From Eumeta japonica (taxonomy: Eukaryota > Arthropoda > Insecta > Lepidoptera > Psychidae): 64,000 nt of DNA. The notes beneath the pieces are model-generated. The model made no database searches. It was not told the origin of the DNA and worked only from the letters and a program-made list of their open reading frames with translations. Positions 46,801 to 59,288 of this stretch are shown piece after piece. Location: contig BGZK01000866.1 in NCBI GenBank assembly GCA_005406025.1, forward strand, positions 62,001-126,000, given 5' to 3'. The number at the start of each line of letters is the position of its first letter. The first letter of the stretch is position 1. Both the position numbers and the translations under genes were made by a program.

Positions 46801-49800
46801 AATACTAAACACACACAAAAATATACGAAAATAGGCAAATGTTATGAAATATACAATCTCTTACGACCCTACCCGGGTAATATACAAGACAATTCCAATT
46901 ATTCAATAAAAACACACACAAAAGACAATAAAAGACAAAACAATTTTTAACCTAAATCCGTTCGCATAAAACGAAATAATATATTTATCGACCAATTAAA
47001 CACTAAATGCGCGGCTGTCCCTAACACTACTGTTAACCAATAATACCGTTCGAATATAAGTTTCCGAAATTTTTCTATAATTTTCAAATATTGTTGTATA
47101 TTATGTGCTATATAGCATCTGTTTTCATTTTTTTTTATGCTAAATTAAATTTATTTATATTTTTCGGATTGCTGCTTTGACTTAAGAGAAGATTTGTTGA
47201 AGTTATAATAGTTTCTAATTATTTTGTATTATCTTGAAAATATTTTCACTGATGCCCTGACTCGACGCAGTTTTACTTATGTGTATTTCGTGTAGACTTC
47301 ACTAAAAATTGATTATTTTTTCTATATAGGAGATCAAGACAATAAAATAGAATTAATTAATCTTTTCGAAAGGTCGGACGAATTCTTCCAATTTTCCACA
47401 TGAGCTAACAAACTAAATAGCAAACCTTTATATGTATAACAAATCATGATAAACCCAAATTCATTCGTGGCTTTTTTTATTATTTCAAATTAACAAATTA
47501 CATTAAGAATTAGATCTGAACTTAATGCTTTTATATTCGCTATTCAATTTAAAATTTGGCCCTTTTTTAATACACCTCCAATTTGGTTTGCATAAGATTT
47601 TCAAGGGCTACCCATCCATCACAGACATTATCTCTATAGATTTCTTTTCTTAGTTGACTCGTTCATCTTTTACAGATGATCAAACCACTACAACACACCG
47701 TTTTCAATTCTAGTCACTACATATTTCAGAGACACTGTACGCACTTATTTACTGCGCGGGCATCACATCTCCATTGCATTGATTCTACTTTCATATTTCT
47801 TCTATCTTAAATAAAACACTAATCCCAGTGAATATAATAAATTTGTTGGAATCCAGCAAACTCCCAACCCCCGTCTTATTTCAAATACTAATATACTCTA
47901 ACCGACGAAAATATATTTATATGCAAAGACAAACCACACAAAAAATAATTTTAATGATTATTTGTACAGTAAGAAATTTGAAAAAGCATACTTTCATTTC
48001 CCTACATATTAATTTTTTTTTTAAACACGTGTCAACCATATCGCTCTCGATGTCGTTGATCGTCTATCAAGATTTTCTCTTCGTGAAAATAATCATAAAA
48101 ATTTTAATTATAACCTTGTATTTAAAGTAATTCATCCATTACACTTCAGGCAAAGTCATACTAGAATCTTGTTTAAGTAGATCTGTAAAAAAAATTCCTA
48201 TGTTTTTGACTGCTAGTGAAATCGGCTCCTATAAACGGTCAAACACCGATAGGCGTAGATGTCTATAATTATATAATTTAGGTCTAAAAAAAAACAATAT
48301 CAAATCTATGTTGTAATATAAAACGACGGTGTATGTTTTATGTGGATTTTCCCTAGTTGAATAGTCAGTAAATCGGAGTTCGTTTCTTCAGTTTAAAAGC
48401 TTGTTAAAGACGTGACGCAATACAAGAATAGTCTTTAATTCTATCACATTTTTCTTTAAAAAATAATGCATGTATTATTTGTATTGTGTATGTAATGAAA
48501 GGACTGATTTGAAAAATCCCATTCAATAGTATTATACTATTATTAGTAGTAAAAAAAAATTTGATCAATATCAATCGTTCTCATCAGACTAGCACATATG
48601 ATTACAGAGTACAATTAAAGAAATTGAGGTCTACACAAGTATTTTTGTGACCACATTGAACTTCATAAACAAATCGTAATCACTGTCAACCGATCGCATT
48701 AACAGCCCGTAATGCACCTTACTAAGCAATTCCTAAGTTAGGATACACCTAAAACGAGCTATTAACTTGCGCTAACAACTTGAGACTAGGCAACGCCTTA
48801 CTTAGACAGTTTTGTCGTGACTTTGTTTGTAAAGTAGTTAGCGAGTTAGTTCTTACACTTGTATTTACCTTTATATTTACATATGATTGTTGGTATGGTC
48901 CATGGACGATGGATAATTTCCCATGGCATAACGAAGGAAGATTAATAGTCACATTGTTTTTTCTAAAAGATTTTAAATCACTGAAATAAAAATGGAATTT
49001 GAAAAACAGTGTTTAGAATTTAATAGTATACTCACTTCTGGCATTTTCGATTATATTTGTTCTGAAATAAATAAAATTGTATTGCCTTTTAACATACGAC
49101 ATCTTTTAAAAAAATTACAGTCAGCGTAATCATTAAATTATGTCAACTGCGTCCTCGCGTAAAGTTACAACCCTCTCGTCTAGATTATTCAAAAAATTAA
49201 TTTCAAATTTCAACACAATGAAGAGACATATTTGTAAACGATAATAAAAGATTCGATAATATACATAAAACAAATAATGAAAAGAAATTTTGGATAAACG
49301 TATCCTTAACGCTCAAGCGGCCGAAAATAGGCGGCCTAACTCAAGGACTTTAGGAAAATCCTATTTTAGTGCAACGAATTTCCAGTCTTGGATGCTGCAT
49401 AAGGATTTAAATATCTCCTAAAGCGTAACTTAAAAATACAATTGACTGCAACTGTAATTAAATACCTCAAAATTTAATGAAAAGAACACAAGCTTGACTT
49501 TTATGTTTATATGGGGTTTGCTTCAGTTTAGAATTGCTTCGATCATCCCTTAATTATGTTACTATAAACGTTTTTGTAACCAATTTCAATTTGAAGATAA
49601 TTTAATGAAGTTTACTTTTGGCAGTTTCAAAAAATGATTTAATGTAATTAAAACGTAAGGAACATTTAAATAGTTTGTGAAAAAATCCATTAATTTTGCT
49701 TTTTTTTTTCTTTTTTTAAAATATTCTTTACTAATATCCGTAGACCAGAACAGCTACCCATCTTTACATAATTACTGTTGAATTCAAAATATTCTTGAAT

Positions 49801-50150
49801 TACAATCTTACTGTTGCACCTATAGTATAATACATTGATTTTATAGTTGGAGCCTTCGAGACTACTGATTTTTCCTAAAGATCTATGGCCACATAAATAT
49901 CAATTTGTGTATGGAAATATGAAAGTCCCTACTCGTCCCTACAGCCCATGGTAGTAATAGTTCATAATTCCATAGATTTTTGTCTTGGCAGCTTCATCCT
50001 GTAGGATTTTGCATCATTCGCGATTTTAGCATTCCACGTCCGAATCCGTTCATCACAGTCCTCTACGTTAGAAACTCTAAGAAAAAAATCTTTAGAATTC
50101 TTTATAAATTATATGATCCGGTGACGTACAGCATCCGTATTTCAAAGATG
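43871..50150. other. Intergenic, gene-poor, with GC-rich patches
   Basis: 6.3 kb with no supported gene. CG-rich patches are at about 44.46-44.56, 44.83-44.90, 45.05-45.36 and 46.40-46.70 kb in otherwise AT-rich DNA. They could be regulatory DNA, noncoding exons or old repeats. Several short open frames on both strands (for example 46517-46801 minus and 48749-48989 both strands) show no family features. Confidence 0.4.
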
Positions 50151-50154
50151 TAAA

Positions 50155-50245
50155 TTTGTATAATTAAACACCAAAACGGGAAGAAAAAGAAGGAAAACCG
50201 GACAATGCGTGTCGGACCGGTGAGGAGAGAATCCCGTATTATAAA
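50155..50245 (-). repeat. Fragment of the 'agggttccgta' repeat tail
   Basis: 'aaccggacaatgcgtgtcgga' followed by 'aatcccgtattataaag' resembles, in reverse orientation, the 3' end of the same dispersed repeat found at 30694-30976. Confidence 0.4.
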
Positions 50246-53200
50246 GTATCGCATTTATCTTTGATGAAATTAAGCAACATATTTTCTCTTACAACTACTT
50301 TGTGGTTCCCGTGAGAATTTAAAGACTTAAGGCTTGTTTAGGTTTTACTTTAAACCATAAATGAAGTTTTATATATATATATATATTTAGGCTCAGTGGT
50401 TTCAAATATTGAGGGAGCTCAATTTATTTATATACATGTATATAAATATCTCTTAAAAACCATCCATTTTAAAATTAGAAAAAATACAGTGTTTCTCAGT
50501 GTCACATGATTATGACAATATCAGTGTATAATGTCAGTGTAATATGATACTGTGCTCCGATCTGCGGTACCCTAATAAGCTAACATAACCTAATACAGTC
50601 CTCGTAGCAATGTCAAATATGTATTATGGGAATTCCATCAGATTCGCTGTGTTTTGTATTCATGTTATACTTACACTAGACCAGTTATATTATTTAATCC
50701 AATTATTTATAATGAGATAAAATAATAATATATCGTTGTGTTTAAACACTTATCTGGTAATGAGATAGGCCATACGAAATATGATATTTTTCTATTACTC
50801 ACTGCCATATTTTTCACGTTGTGTATTTTTTGTGTACATGCATAACGCACTTCTTTTCCTTACTTCGATATTCATAGCACCTACGACATCCTTGGTCTGC
50901 TAATCCGATTTGTATTTAGCCAATTTTTCGACGAATTTCTTAATGCACATATTTTAATCGCATACGATAACATTTTTCTCTAATTAAAGAATTAAGAGAG
51001 GTTGTCGCTTTGGATACAAACCGAACGATAACCTGAAATTTTTCTCACCGTCTGTTGACACTTTTGCACATGAAGATACACATTGTATTATCTAACGATA
51101 TTGAGAGAACATAAATAAATAATATTATTGCTAATTACAATAAGCTTTGATAAGTCCACTAGAAGTCTATCAATTACCGCTTGTGTCTCAGATATACTGT
51201 CTATTTGAAAACTAGCCAGCCACCCCGCATTTGCATGCGCGGAAAACTTGTCAATTTGATCTACCTAAAATGAGATAAATATTCACTCTAGAGTCAATGA
51301 CATTTAATTTTTTATAATAATGTATAGTATGCTATATTTTTGTTCTATATCGTAATGTTTTCCAAATAGCTTTTAAATAAAACATACCAGAATACCCATT
51401 TTCGTGGTTCTAACTTCGAAAATGATTTACTAAGTTTCACCTCCTGTTACCTCTGCCCCTTTAGGGATTGAAAACTTCTAGACCGGGCTCCCCATATCGT
51501 TTCGTTTTCTGTTTTACGTCTTTAGAAAGTGATTTTACGAAAATTATAAAATGTTTCGCTTTTGTTTCTAATTAATGTCTATTAACTAACAAACTCGATT
51601 ATTATTAATAATAACCAAAAATAATTATTCTCATATAAACTTCCCTTTAGCAGTGGATTGCACCAAAAAAATCACGTTTACGAATTCGCAAAATATAGAA
51701 AAGTAACACACTTTCTTCACGGATATTTTTCCGATACATGTCTTACTTTAACAACAAAAAAAGATATGTGTGGCCTAGCAATTTGTCAGACTATATTTTA
51801 TACATAACTTTTTCACGTGTTTACGCGTCATCGCGTCGGCACTACTTATCAAATTACATTGACAGCGCATCTAGCCGAATTCACCTCGGGTTTAAGCGTG
51901 AAGCCGACAACCGACACTCGTCGGCATATCACACATTTTCCAGCCGAGACGACACGACCGTACCGACCGTATAATGCAAATCCTATCGACAGTCAAACAT
52001 CGACGCAGCCTTTGAATAACTTCAACTATTGAAATACTTCTATTGGTTGCAAGCCAATATACATCGAGTCCCGTTCATATGCACCCAGCACTTTGTTCTG
52101 CTGTCGGTCGTCGTAGCCGCAACCTGTTTATGTGCAATCCTAATATCAACGTCCAAACCTCGGGTAAGCTAATTTCGTCATGGAGTTTCGTTCACATACC
52201 CACGGACTGAAAAAGGGGTATTCGTCTGTTTGTATGCAAATGGTAATATTCTAGCGCCACTGAATCGATTCTAGATTTTTTCCCTTATAGGGAAAATTAG
52301 ACAATGTATGTGTCTACGAGTAATACAAAGTTTTTTTATCTTTTCTTTTTTTTTTTTTTGGTTTTGCAAACGTTGCATTTAGTTTCTGTGTCCGATAGTA
52401 ACAAACGTATGTCGTTACATACATACCATTATTCCGTTTGTGTGATGTAATAAATAATTCTACGTTACGGAGTTACAAGGCTACAGCAAAACATACATGC
52501 ACAATATTATATACCTGGCTACATACTTAAATAAACCCTATAATGGGTAATTATTGCAGGTAGGTACCTGAGTGAACATTAATTCAATCACGAGCGCTAC
52601 ATAGAATAAGAACGTATTCTACGAGCATGAAACCTAAGGGCGTATAATTGATGTAATACATAATGAGCATCGAGATCGAATCGGAATCAAAAGTGTTAAT
52701 GGCATTGAAATGAAAGAGCGGGACCGGGATCGGATCGTACGGTGGAGCCGAAAATGAAGTCGAGAAAGAGCCCAAGGTCATAATCGCGATTGAAAGGAAA
52801 GATCACTGTCCGATATACAGGATGGAAGAAAATTATCTATTGCCACGCGAGCGGAGTCCCGGATTAAAGCTAGTTCTTTGTGATATGACTACGAAAGTAT
52901 ACGTGTTTAAAAAGCGCTTACGGAACAACGAAATTAAAAAACGGTATTATTTAATTAGAGAATGGCATCGATTTAAATTTACCTTTAATGAAAATAACGT
53001 GAAATTTTAATTATGAGTAATGAAAATTACTAATTGATAAGAAACTTCAATATCTTTTATTAAGCGACTTCGAATTTTATGTTTGATATTTTTTTCCATA
53101 TCTTAATTTGGTTGCGTTTATACCTTTTAAAAATACCTAGTTTATAAGTCGCTCTTTAAATGCATTATCTGAAAAAAAATACCGTTGAGTAAGTTTAAGA

Positions 53201-53500
53201 AAACATTTTTTTTTCATGTAATCGAAAAATTTTAAATTACACGAGCAAATTAAGAAATATTCAAAAGAAAAAGTAAATCAGAAATTTTGTTTATTGTTGA
53301 TATTTTTTTATTTATTAAAAGTTGGTCACAAAATACATAAGTATACAAACTTATTATATGTATTTACAATATTTACTAATCAAATATCAATTTATTGTTA
53401 TTGCTTCCATTTGCTCCTTAAACTATATTTTTCATTAGAATATATTATAAAATTCAAAATTCCTATGAAATTCTCGAGCGAGATAACTTAATTTTCCCCG
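50246..53500. other. Intergenic, nothing firmly recognised
   Basis: AT-rich DNA with a short TA run at about 50.37 kb, CG-richer DNA at 51.82-52.20 kb and a purine-rich 'gagatcgaatcgg' stretch at about 52.66-52.80 kb resembling one at 26.85-27.07 kb. The 62-codon frame at 52822-53010 has no family features and is not called. Confidence 0.4.
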
Positions 53501-54160
53501 CTCATGAGAGCGCCTCGGCGCGCTGCGCGGTCACGATCAATACCGCCCCTCTTATGCTACCCCCCTCGCCCCGTCCCGCTTGACTCGTCGTCCCTTCGAA
53601 GCCCTCCCCTGCCGCACCCTGTTGATTGTCGTCATGTCCTCGTCTTTCGAACATTGACATCGTTTTTGTGATAATAATTTGTTTTATCATGTCCGAAATT
53701 GTTATAATTAACAATAAGTTGTGAGTGTAATAAAGTTTAAGTAATAATTGAAAATAATTTGAAAATTTTAATTATTATTTACAAAGAAACAAAAAAAAAG
53801 CGCTGTTAAAGTACTATGATATTCATTTATGATTCTCTTGAATTTTCTTTGGTGGTTAATTTTCTGTTGGCGCGATCGTCGGCCCAAGAGCCGTGTACAG
53901 CGGCGGCGCGGCGGCGGCGGCGGGTTCAAGGCGAGCGCGCGCGGTCAGGTTCGAGGACACGCAGCGGTGGGCCCCTCGCAGCGCCCCCGCCCCGCGCTCT
54001 CCGCACGTTCCCCGTAGCCGTTGCCCCTCCGCCGCCCTCTTTTTCCCCTCACTTATACACCTCCGCCTCGTCCCACGCAGCCTCCGAATCCCAGCTCGCT
54101 CTGAAAACTTCGTAAGCTAACGGCGCGTCACGGAAGTTTTACCACTTAGGAACGGAATAA
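53500..54160. promoter_or_regulatory. CpG-rich island, possible upstream promoter of gene B
   Basis: This is the strongest base-composition break in the window, with dense CG dinucleotides, 'cggcggcgcggcggcggcgg' near 53900 and runs of ccgcc/cccct. The flanks are AT-rich. Overlapping open frames here are low-complexity Arg/Ala/Pro/Gly reads and are not called as genes. The first visible exon of gene B begins with an acceptor, so its transcription start lies upstream. This island, about 5 kb away, is a candidate by position and composition only. Confidence 0.35.
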
Positions 54161-55830
54161 CTTTTTATTGCTTTATTAAAAATACCATATTGAGAAATTT
54201 AATTATACATGCGTATATAGAGGCAAACGAAACTTCAGTTTTTTTTTTTATTATTAATGCACATTAAACTGGACTTGAAACAGCTAAACGTTGCAATTTT
54301 CTGAAAAACATCGTCTGCGTTCTCACGGAACTAGGAGCTGCGGTTCGACGGCCGCATGCCGCGTAGACGCGTTAAAAATATCTCTGTTACCTACTTCGTC
54401 ATATTGCACGTAAGCAGATGAACTCGAGAGGTAATAAAGAGCGAGTTCACGGCCCGCGCCGCCACGACTAGCCCGAACACCAGTGTCCGCACGCCTAAAT
54501 ACCACGCGACCGTGTTCTGTATACGCGTAACAATAGAGGCAGTAAATTATGAGATGTATAGTTTAATCATAAAAAGAAAATTAAATATTAGTATCTAACT
54601 TTGCTTGCGCGTTATTACCCTAAAAAGTATCATCTACCTGGCTTGGCAACTTGAGCGCGACGGCCGACGTCATTAGGGGTCGAACCACCCTAAAGTCACC
54701 CTCTTTCGACCCCTTCTAGCCGTCTCGCTTTGGCACCCCTTTGTTGAAACTTCTCACTCGCACGTGTCTCTGAACTCTTAGTACTATCAAAACGTTAACG
54801 TCCGGTATACAAACGCGGGAAATTTTAAAATGTAACTGTTGCTCGCCGCAGGTTTTTTTTTATCAGCATGGAATATAAAATAATTCATAAATGTATTTAA
54901 AGGAATAAACAAGCGCTAGTTGAACTCGACTAACCAGAGTTCTATAAATGATAAAATAATTATATGTATATGTTGAAAATGATAAAGCCGTTGTGTAAAT
55001 AACTATTCAAATTTTTGGAAATTAAATGAAATATCTATTCAATTTCTGTTTGAGAAGTCTTTATTCATTGCATTGAAACGTAACTACTCCCATGTTGATA
55101 CGCTTTAATTTTTTTTCTTGAAAATATTGGGTCTTCGAAATCGATTTCTTCGTTTGAACGTTATTTACTTTAAATTATAAACTTAGTTTATTTCCGTTTA
55201 TTACATCTTATTACTCATGCAAAAATATTCCAATTTATTTCATATCTCATCTTTTGTTTCCCATGCTTCAAAACTTTTCTGTGACGAACAAACAAACTAC
55301 GAGAAAATACATAAAATCGGAATCCGTCCGTGAACGCAATTCTAAAAAGTAACGGAAAAATATCCACACCTAAATACACGACGCTATTTGTCAACAATTT
55401 TTACCGGGAAAGCTTGTGATTGGTCGAAGTCATTGGGGTTACGTATTTCGTTATCTGTCAGTGCACCACGTCCACCCTGTTAAAGGCGCCGCCGTCTAGG
55501 TACATACATGAGTGAAATCAGATTTCACGCTGAAGCGTACGTATGTTTGCCTTCAGCGATCAACATCGTAGTATAAATAGAACAAACCCATAACTTCGAA
55601 CGGTGCGGCGCAACGGTGCAACTTATCACTAAAGATAAGAACTTGCTGCTTGCTTAGTTTAAGATGGTTCAGAGAACTTACACATATATCGGCTCTTTGA
55701 TTTTTTTGTTATAGTATTGGGATCGTATTTAAATTTAGATACATGAGATTACCATCGCTTAAAAAGTATTATTATTTACCTAATCTTTATTCGTAAGTAC
55801 CTATACCCAACGGAGTCACTTTTTTTACTA
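54161..55830. other. Intergenic with possible promoter-like motifs
   Basis: CG-rich patches occur at 54.30-54.52 and 54.65-54.78 kb. At about 55.48-55.62 kb a CG-rich stretch (ggcgccgccg) is followed by 'gtataaatag' (55571), a good TATA-box match, and a reversed CCAAT ('attggtcg') near 55420. No exon can be attached to it. Confidence 0.35.
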
Positions 55831-56370
55831 TTTTAACCGACATCAAAAAAGAAGGAGGTGGTATATTCGCGGGATATGTTTGTCTGTATGCTTACCGATT
55901 ATGTATGTCAGCAGAATATACCCTGTTTGATGAGTAAGTTTTTTGAACGTTAAATTATGTAACAAAATGGCCGTATATTTTGATTATAATAACTTAGAAG
56001 CGTTAATTTTTTATGCCTCCAATGGATCGTAAACTTTATTAGTTTACATTAATTTCAAATCACATCTTGCATACCCAACAAAAAATTGTCTTGACAGAAA
56101 CACAGACAAGCGGGCAACAAAGTGATTTTATTAAGTTTCGATTTTGGGTACGGAACCCTAAAAATACCTGCAATAATAATTGCAGATATTTTTAGGGTTC
56201 CGGAAAATTCAGGTCGGAACTCGATTTCCATTTTCTCTCTTATACAAAAGTAAAGGCGATGGCCTGACCAATTAAAATGTATGTGTATTAACATTTGTCT
56301 TAAACCACACGCATTCACTGAAAAAATATTATTATTATTATTACAAAATAACTATTTAATAAAAATTTAA
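55831..56370. repeat. Dispersed repeat scraps and a 24-bp hairpin
   Basis: 'accgacatcaaaaaagaagg' at about 55837 is the end of a common lepidopteran repeat. At 56151-56202, 'cggaaccctaaaaatacctg' is mirrored by 'cagatatttttagggttccg', a near-perfect 24-bp inverted repeat around 'aat'. It looks like two ends of the 'agggttccg' repeat joined head to head. Confidence 0.55.
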
Positions 56371-56986
56371 ACCGCCTTCAAAAACTTATCAATTCGTTAC
56401 ATTATTAGGTAGTAAAATTTACAAAATTAATATAAATAACCTTACTCAACATTTAAATCTATTAAAATGACTACATAATGAGAATTATCGAGTAAAAAAC
56501 TGATACAAGTTGGAGACAACTACGTCTGGCATATTATCGTCAGCCAACTCCAAAAAAAATTTGGTTGTAAAGTCGGTTTACGGACGATAATTTTACGTGA
56601 TAATGTCACAAGAAAACATTGATGAAAAATTTTATTTTTTTATGAATTGTATTGCATTATTGTCACTGAATAATCTTAATTTTTTTAACACAGGAGTTAA
56701 TTGAAAATGACAATGTTTTCGATAAATTAACATTTATTTGCACTCGTTAATTTAAATATATTTCTACTTAAATTATACAGTAAAGAGACAGATGCGTCAC
56801 AAGCCGAACGCTTAGGGCGATCGTGCCACTATTGTTCCGCGCTCTCGCTCGCACGCTCGGCTCAGGTGGAACGCGACAACGAGTCATGCTTTTTCGTGCG
56901 TGTAGCCGGCATTCATCGATTTATGAGATGTTATCACGTCAAAAACGAATTATTTTAAATATTGTGTTTTTGAAGGCGGTTGTAAT
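56371..56986. mobile_element. About 616-bp segment bounded by inverted 'aaccgccttcaaaaac' ends
   Basis: 'aaccgccttcaaaaac' at about 56370 is matched in inverse orientation by 'gtttttgaaggcggtt' ending near 56983. The interior has a short CG-rich stretch (56.80-56.90 kb) and no transposase. It is probably a non-autonomous element or two copies of the same repeat in opposite orientation. Confidence 0.5.
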
Positions 56987-59174
56987 TATTTTTTTTTTTT
57001 ATAAAAGTTATTCTGTATATTACGTTATGAAAACAAATAGCTGCGTAGCCAGTTACAAAAATTTTTTCCACGTTTCAAAAAGCAGCTTCATGCTGAACGG
57101 CAGTCGCATTTACTTCACAATCTTGTGCCCACGTTAAAGATTTTAACTTAGAATTATGCGGTACTAATGTGCCAATAATAAAGTTTTACTTATCCAAACC
57201 TTTTCCGCATCATACATTATATGACAAACAAATTGTTGATTTGGATTATCACACAAATAACTTTACTTAAACGCATTTGGTCAACGAGAATATTTTTAAA
57301 CCAGAAATTCCAGAGGGTATTGAAAGTGAAACTCATTATACGGTCTGACGTATAACTCGCACGCAATAAGTTACAACACGCCTATAGGTAGCTGGAGGAA
57401 ACGGGTTCGCTCACAGGCGTGGACGTGTAAGACCATAAACAAAAACTTCGTCCTGAATGGTAAACGCGCCGGCTAGCATTTGAGTGGTGGACGCCAGCGA
57501 CGAGCTGCCACCTCGTAAGGTCTGTTTTGTTTCAGAAATATAGTTTATTTCAGAAACTTGATATGAAAAAGAAAATCATATTGTATGAACTTACTTTAAA
57601 TGTAATTGTCACAATGTTAATTTATAATTTGTACAATATTATAATTAAAAAAAAAAACTTAATGTACGGTCGGGGAACCATGTCATCAGGAAAGAAGTTT
57701 TTTTTTTTCAATGCAAACCAAGGAATAAAATTAAAGAGTTTCATTTAATAGTAAGGGATAAACATTCATTTATAAAAAAATGAATACATGATATTAAATT
57801 ACAAATTATTGAAATATAATAACAAATTTCGAGAGAGAGGAAAAGTCGCACGGAGGGGGCGTAACGCTTTTTCGTTATGTTACGATTCTTACCAGTCACT
57901 CCTACCGCAAGCCGCGTTAAGGAACTTCGTTTCGGCTATAATATACAACATAATTAACTTAAAATTTGTCTTTACCTCAGATCAAATACCCGCCCACGAC
58001 GCACGTTAGGTTCCTATACCTATAACGCTTAATAATGCATCGCGATAATTTTAGTGAAACCCGACCGCGGCGAGCTTTCCTATTTCTATGCTCTTCACAT
58101 TATTTAGGAAGATATTAATAACAATGTTGTCATGGATAAAGTTCACATTTTTAAAACTAAAACTGTACATTTCTTCGTCAAAATTTTAAAACTAATTTAT
58201 ATATTTAATATACAAAATTGGCCAACAGATCTTTGTTAGGGACGTAATTAAAACGCAGTAGATTTATTCTCTAACTCACTCTTTTTATATAAAAAAATTA
58301 TTACCTTTCATTATCAGTGAAAATAATATCATTAGTGTGCATTAGAAAAACTTAATATAACTCGAGCTGTTTCTAGAAGAAACAAAACGGACCCAAGTAA
58401 AAGTAAAGCAATTTTATCAGTTTTTCACAAACAATCTTTTTAAAAAATGTATTTAAAAGGCAAACAAAGGTATTAAAAAAAGTAAAGAAAAAAAATTATA
58501 TTATGCTACGATTTGAAACCGTCACTCAACACGACAATTAGACATTCTGCTAACGGCCTACTAAGGTCACTATGTACCGTTGCTGATTTTTCCAATCTCT
58601 AACGAGGCCAAAAATACTATGCCCGTAAAAAATCGGAAAACAAAAGTTTTATTTATAAAATCTAACTAGATCGATATTTAAATCATTAGAATTATTTTCA
58701 AAAACTAAATAACATTCACACTAACAAACAAGTATATAAGATAATGTAGGACATAATACCATTCAAACGTGGTAACTACAATGTCTTTCCATTCGATAAT
58801 ATTACTTCTAAATATGCAATCTCAAGAACACCGTACTACCTTTTCCATAAAGATTTCTACATCACGTTTTGTAATCATCAGCGTCATTTGGAGATCATTC
58901 ATTTTATTTTACCGGATCGCTGGATACCGCATACCGCAGGATCCAAACAGGTTTACGTACTACGTAGTGGTTTCATTTCATTGTTCGCGCCCTCCCCCTT
59001 CCGCCCGCCATTTGGGTCACGGTGCAGAGCTTTCGATTTAGCGCGAAACTAACTACCGTTAACCGAGCTTTATTGATGTAACTCACCCGACTTCCGAGAA
59101 ATGTCATGTTGCACGAGTGCTGCTAATAATCTTAACTTAAGGATTGTTCGAAATTATGTGATTAATTTTCGCAG
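56987..59174. other. Region immediately upstream of the first visible gene B exon
   Basis: AT-rich DNA with CG-richer patches at 57.36-57.52, 57.83-57.93 and 58.98-59.05 kb. The last, 'cctcccccttccgcccgcc' just 150-190 bp before the exon, could be a proximal promoter. Short frames here are not supported. Confidence 0.4.
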
Positions 59175-59288
59175 GTGTGCTCAGACACAATGGACCTGTA
59201 CATTACCGACTCACTCCAGGATATGCTGGACATGGACATCAAGAACGAGATGGCGACGGACTTGGGCAGTATGGCCGATTTCTCAACA
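59175..59288 (+). CDS. Gene B first coding exon
   Basis: The exon begins after acceptor 'ttttcgcag' with 15 bases of leader, then ATG at 59190 in the context 'acacaATGg' (A at -3, G at +4). It encodes 33 residues, ending before donor 'gttagt' in phase 0. It is very rich in Asp/Met/Leu and may form an acidic activation segment. CDS within this exon is 59190-59288. Confidence 0.85.

Noticed and set aside
48749..48989. Overlapping frames on both strands (67 and 69 codons)
   Set aside because: No domain, no splice context; may be a palindrome-containing repeat.
52822..53010. 62-codon frame MEENYLLPRERSPG...
   Set aside because: It looks protein-like, but no family was recognised and no flanking exons or splice sites support it.
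53816..54120. Three overlapping frames of 62-99 codons in the CpG island
   Set aside because: All three frames are open simply because GC-rich DNA has few stops; composition is low-complexity Arg/Ala/Pro/Gly.
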